From Saprospiraceae bacterium (GTDB taxonomy: Bacteria > Bacteroidota > Bacteroidia > Chitinophagales > Saprospiraceae), in the NCBI GenBank assembly GCA_014379665.1, contig JACMLK010000234.1, positions 1 to 6,078 of the forward strand: a DNA stretch of 6,078 nucleotides. Direction: 5' to 3'. The notes beneath the pieces were generated by a model. The model was not told the DNA's origin. It saw nothing but the letters and a program-made list of their open reading frames with translations, and made no database searches. The translations under genes were made by a program, and so were the position numbers. Positions within the stretch are counted from its first letter, which is position 1. The number at the start of each line of letters is the position of its first letter. This document shows, piece after piece, positions 5,681-6,078 of the stretch.

Positions 5681-6078
5681 ATGAGCATTAAAAAAATTAT
5701 AATCAGTAAAGCAGCAACATTTACCGCCAGGCGTATCTCTGCATGGAGTAAAAGAGCGGTGAAGGATCAAAATAAAATTTTACTTTCATTGGTTTCTACA
5801 GCGGCTGATACCCAATTTGGACAAGATCATCATTTTTCAAAAATTACGAATTACGAAGAATTTAAAGCGGCAATTCCGATAAGAGATTATGAAGATTTAA
5901 AACCATATATTGATAAAATAATAGATGGTGGTGCAGATATTCTATGGCCCGGAAAGCCAAAATATTTTGCTAAAACTTCGGGTACTACCAGTGGTATAAA
6001 ATATATACCCATTACTCCTGACAGCATACCAAACCATATAGCTACTGCCAGAAATGCCATGTTAAATTATATTCATCA
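5681..6078 (+). CDS. GH3 family acyl-adenylate-forming enzyme, N-terminal part only (runs off right edge)
   Basis: A frame of 132 complete codons starts at ATG 5681, directly after an in-frame TAA at 5672-5674, and is still open at the window end. Residues 29-85 (QNKILLSLVSTAADTQFGQ, ITNYEEFKAAIPIRDYEDLKPYI) show the typical GH3 opening, in which enzyme-specific helices precede the nucleotide site. The ATP/AMP-binding P-loop-like motif is TSGTTSGIKYIPIT at 99-112, a hallmark of the GH3 branch of the ANL adenylating superfamily. Plant GH3 proteins conjugate amino acids to auxin or jasmonate. The bacterial members, common in Bacteroidota, are mostly of unknown substrate, so 'auxin-responsive' labels should not be taken literally. 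Full members have roughly 500 residues, so about three quarters are missing. No TAnnTTTG box lies in the 34-bp gap, so it is probably transcribed with the DoxX gene. Confidence 0.88.
   Translation, partial: MSIKKIIISKAATFTARRISAWSKRAVKDQNKILLSLVSTAADTQFGQDHHFSKITNYEEFKAAIPIRDYEDLKPYIDKIIDGGADILWPGKPKYFAKTSGTTSGIKYIPITPDSIPNHIATARNAMLNYIH

Overview
The window looks like a chromosomal segment from a moderately AT-rich member of the Bacteroidota. A Saprospiraceae-like or related environmental lineage is my best guess. The support is a Bacteroidota-style secreted, Ig-like-repeat protein, several matches to the phylum's TAnnTTTG (-7) / TTG (-33) promoter, the lack of Shine-Dalgarno sequences before the starts, and a GH3-family gene close to a COG2509-type flavoprotein. 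No rRNA, tRNA or CRISPR array was seen.

Layout, left to right. (1) Positions 1-1475, minus strand: the N-terminal 491 codons of a large secreted protein that runs off the left edge, with a signal peptide, a Gly/Asn-rich beta region, an Ig-like domain and the start of a further repeat. (2) 1476-2065: about 590 bp of AT-rich DNA in which I see no gene. (3) 2066-3211, minus strand: a complete acyl-CoA dehydrogenase with both family signatures and the catalytic Glu, preceded by a near-ideal Bacteroidota promoter. (4) 3301-3539: a 239-bp non-coding, MITE-like element. Its ends are inverted repeats matching at 19 of the outer 20 positions, it is bounded by TA, and its GC-rich core can fold into an outer stem enclosing two hairpins. 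It sits between the divergent acyl-CoA dehydrogenase and flavoprotein genes. (5) 3631-5211, plus: a complete COG2509-type FAD-dependent oxidoreductase. (6) 5230-5646, plus: a four-helix DoxX-family membrane protein with a promoter motif that would give an almost leaderless mRNA. (7) 5681-6078, plus: the first 132 codons of a GH3-family acyl-adenylate-forming enzyme that runs off the right edge.

The three plus-strand genes are tightly spaced (18 and 34 bp) and are probably at least partly co-transcribed, although no known pathway obviously links them. The acyl-CoA dehydrogenase is a separate transcription unit for fatty or branched-chain acyl-CoA oxidation. The most unusual item is the small structured inverted-repeat element between the divergent genes. 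The other genes are recognisable family members.
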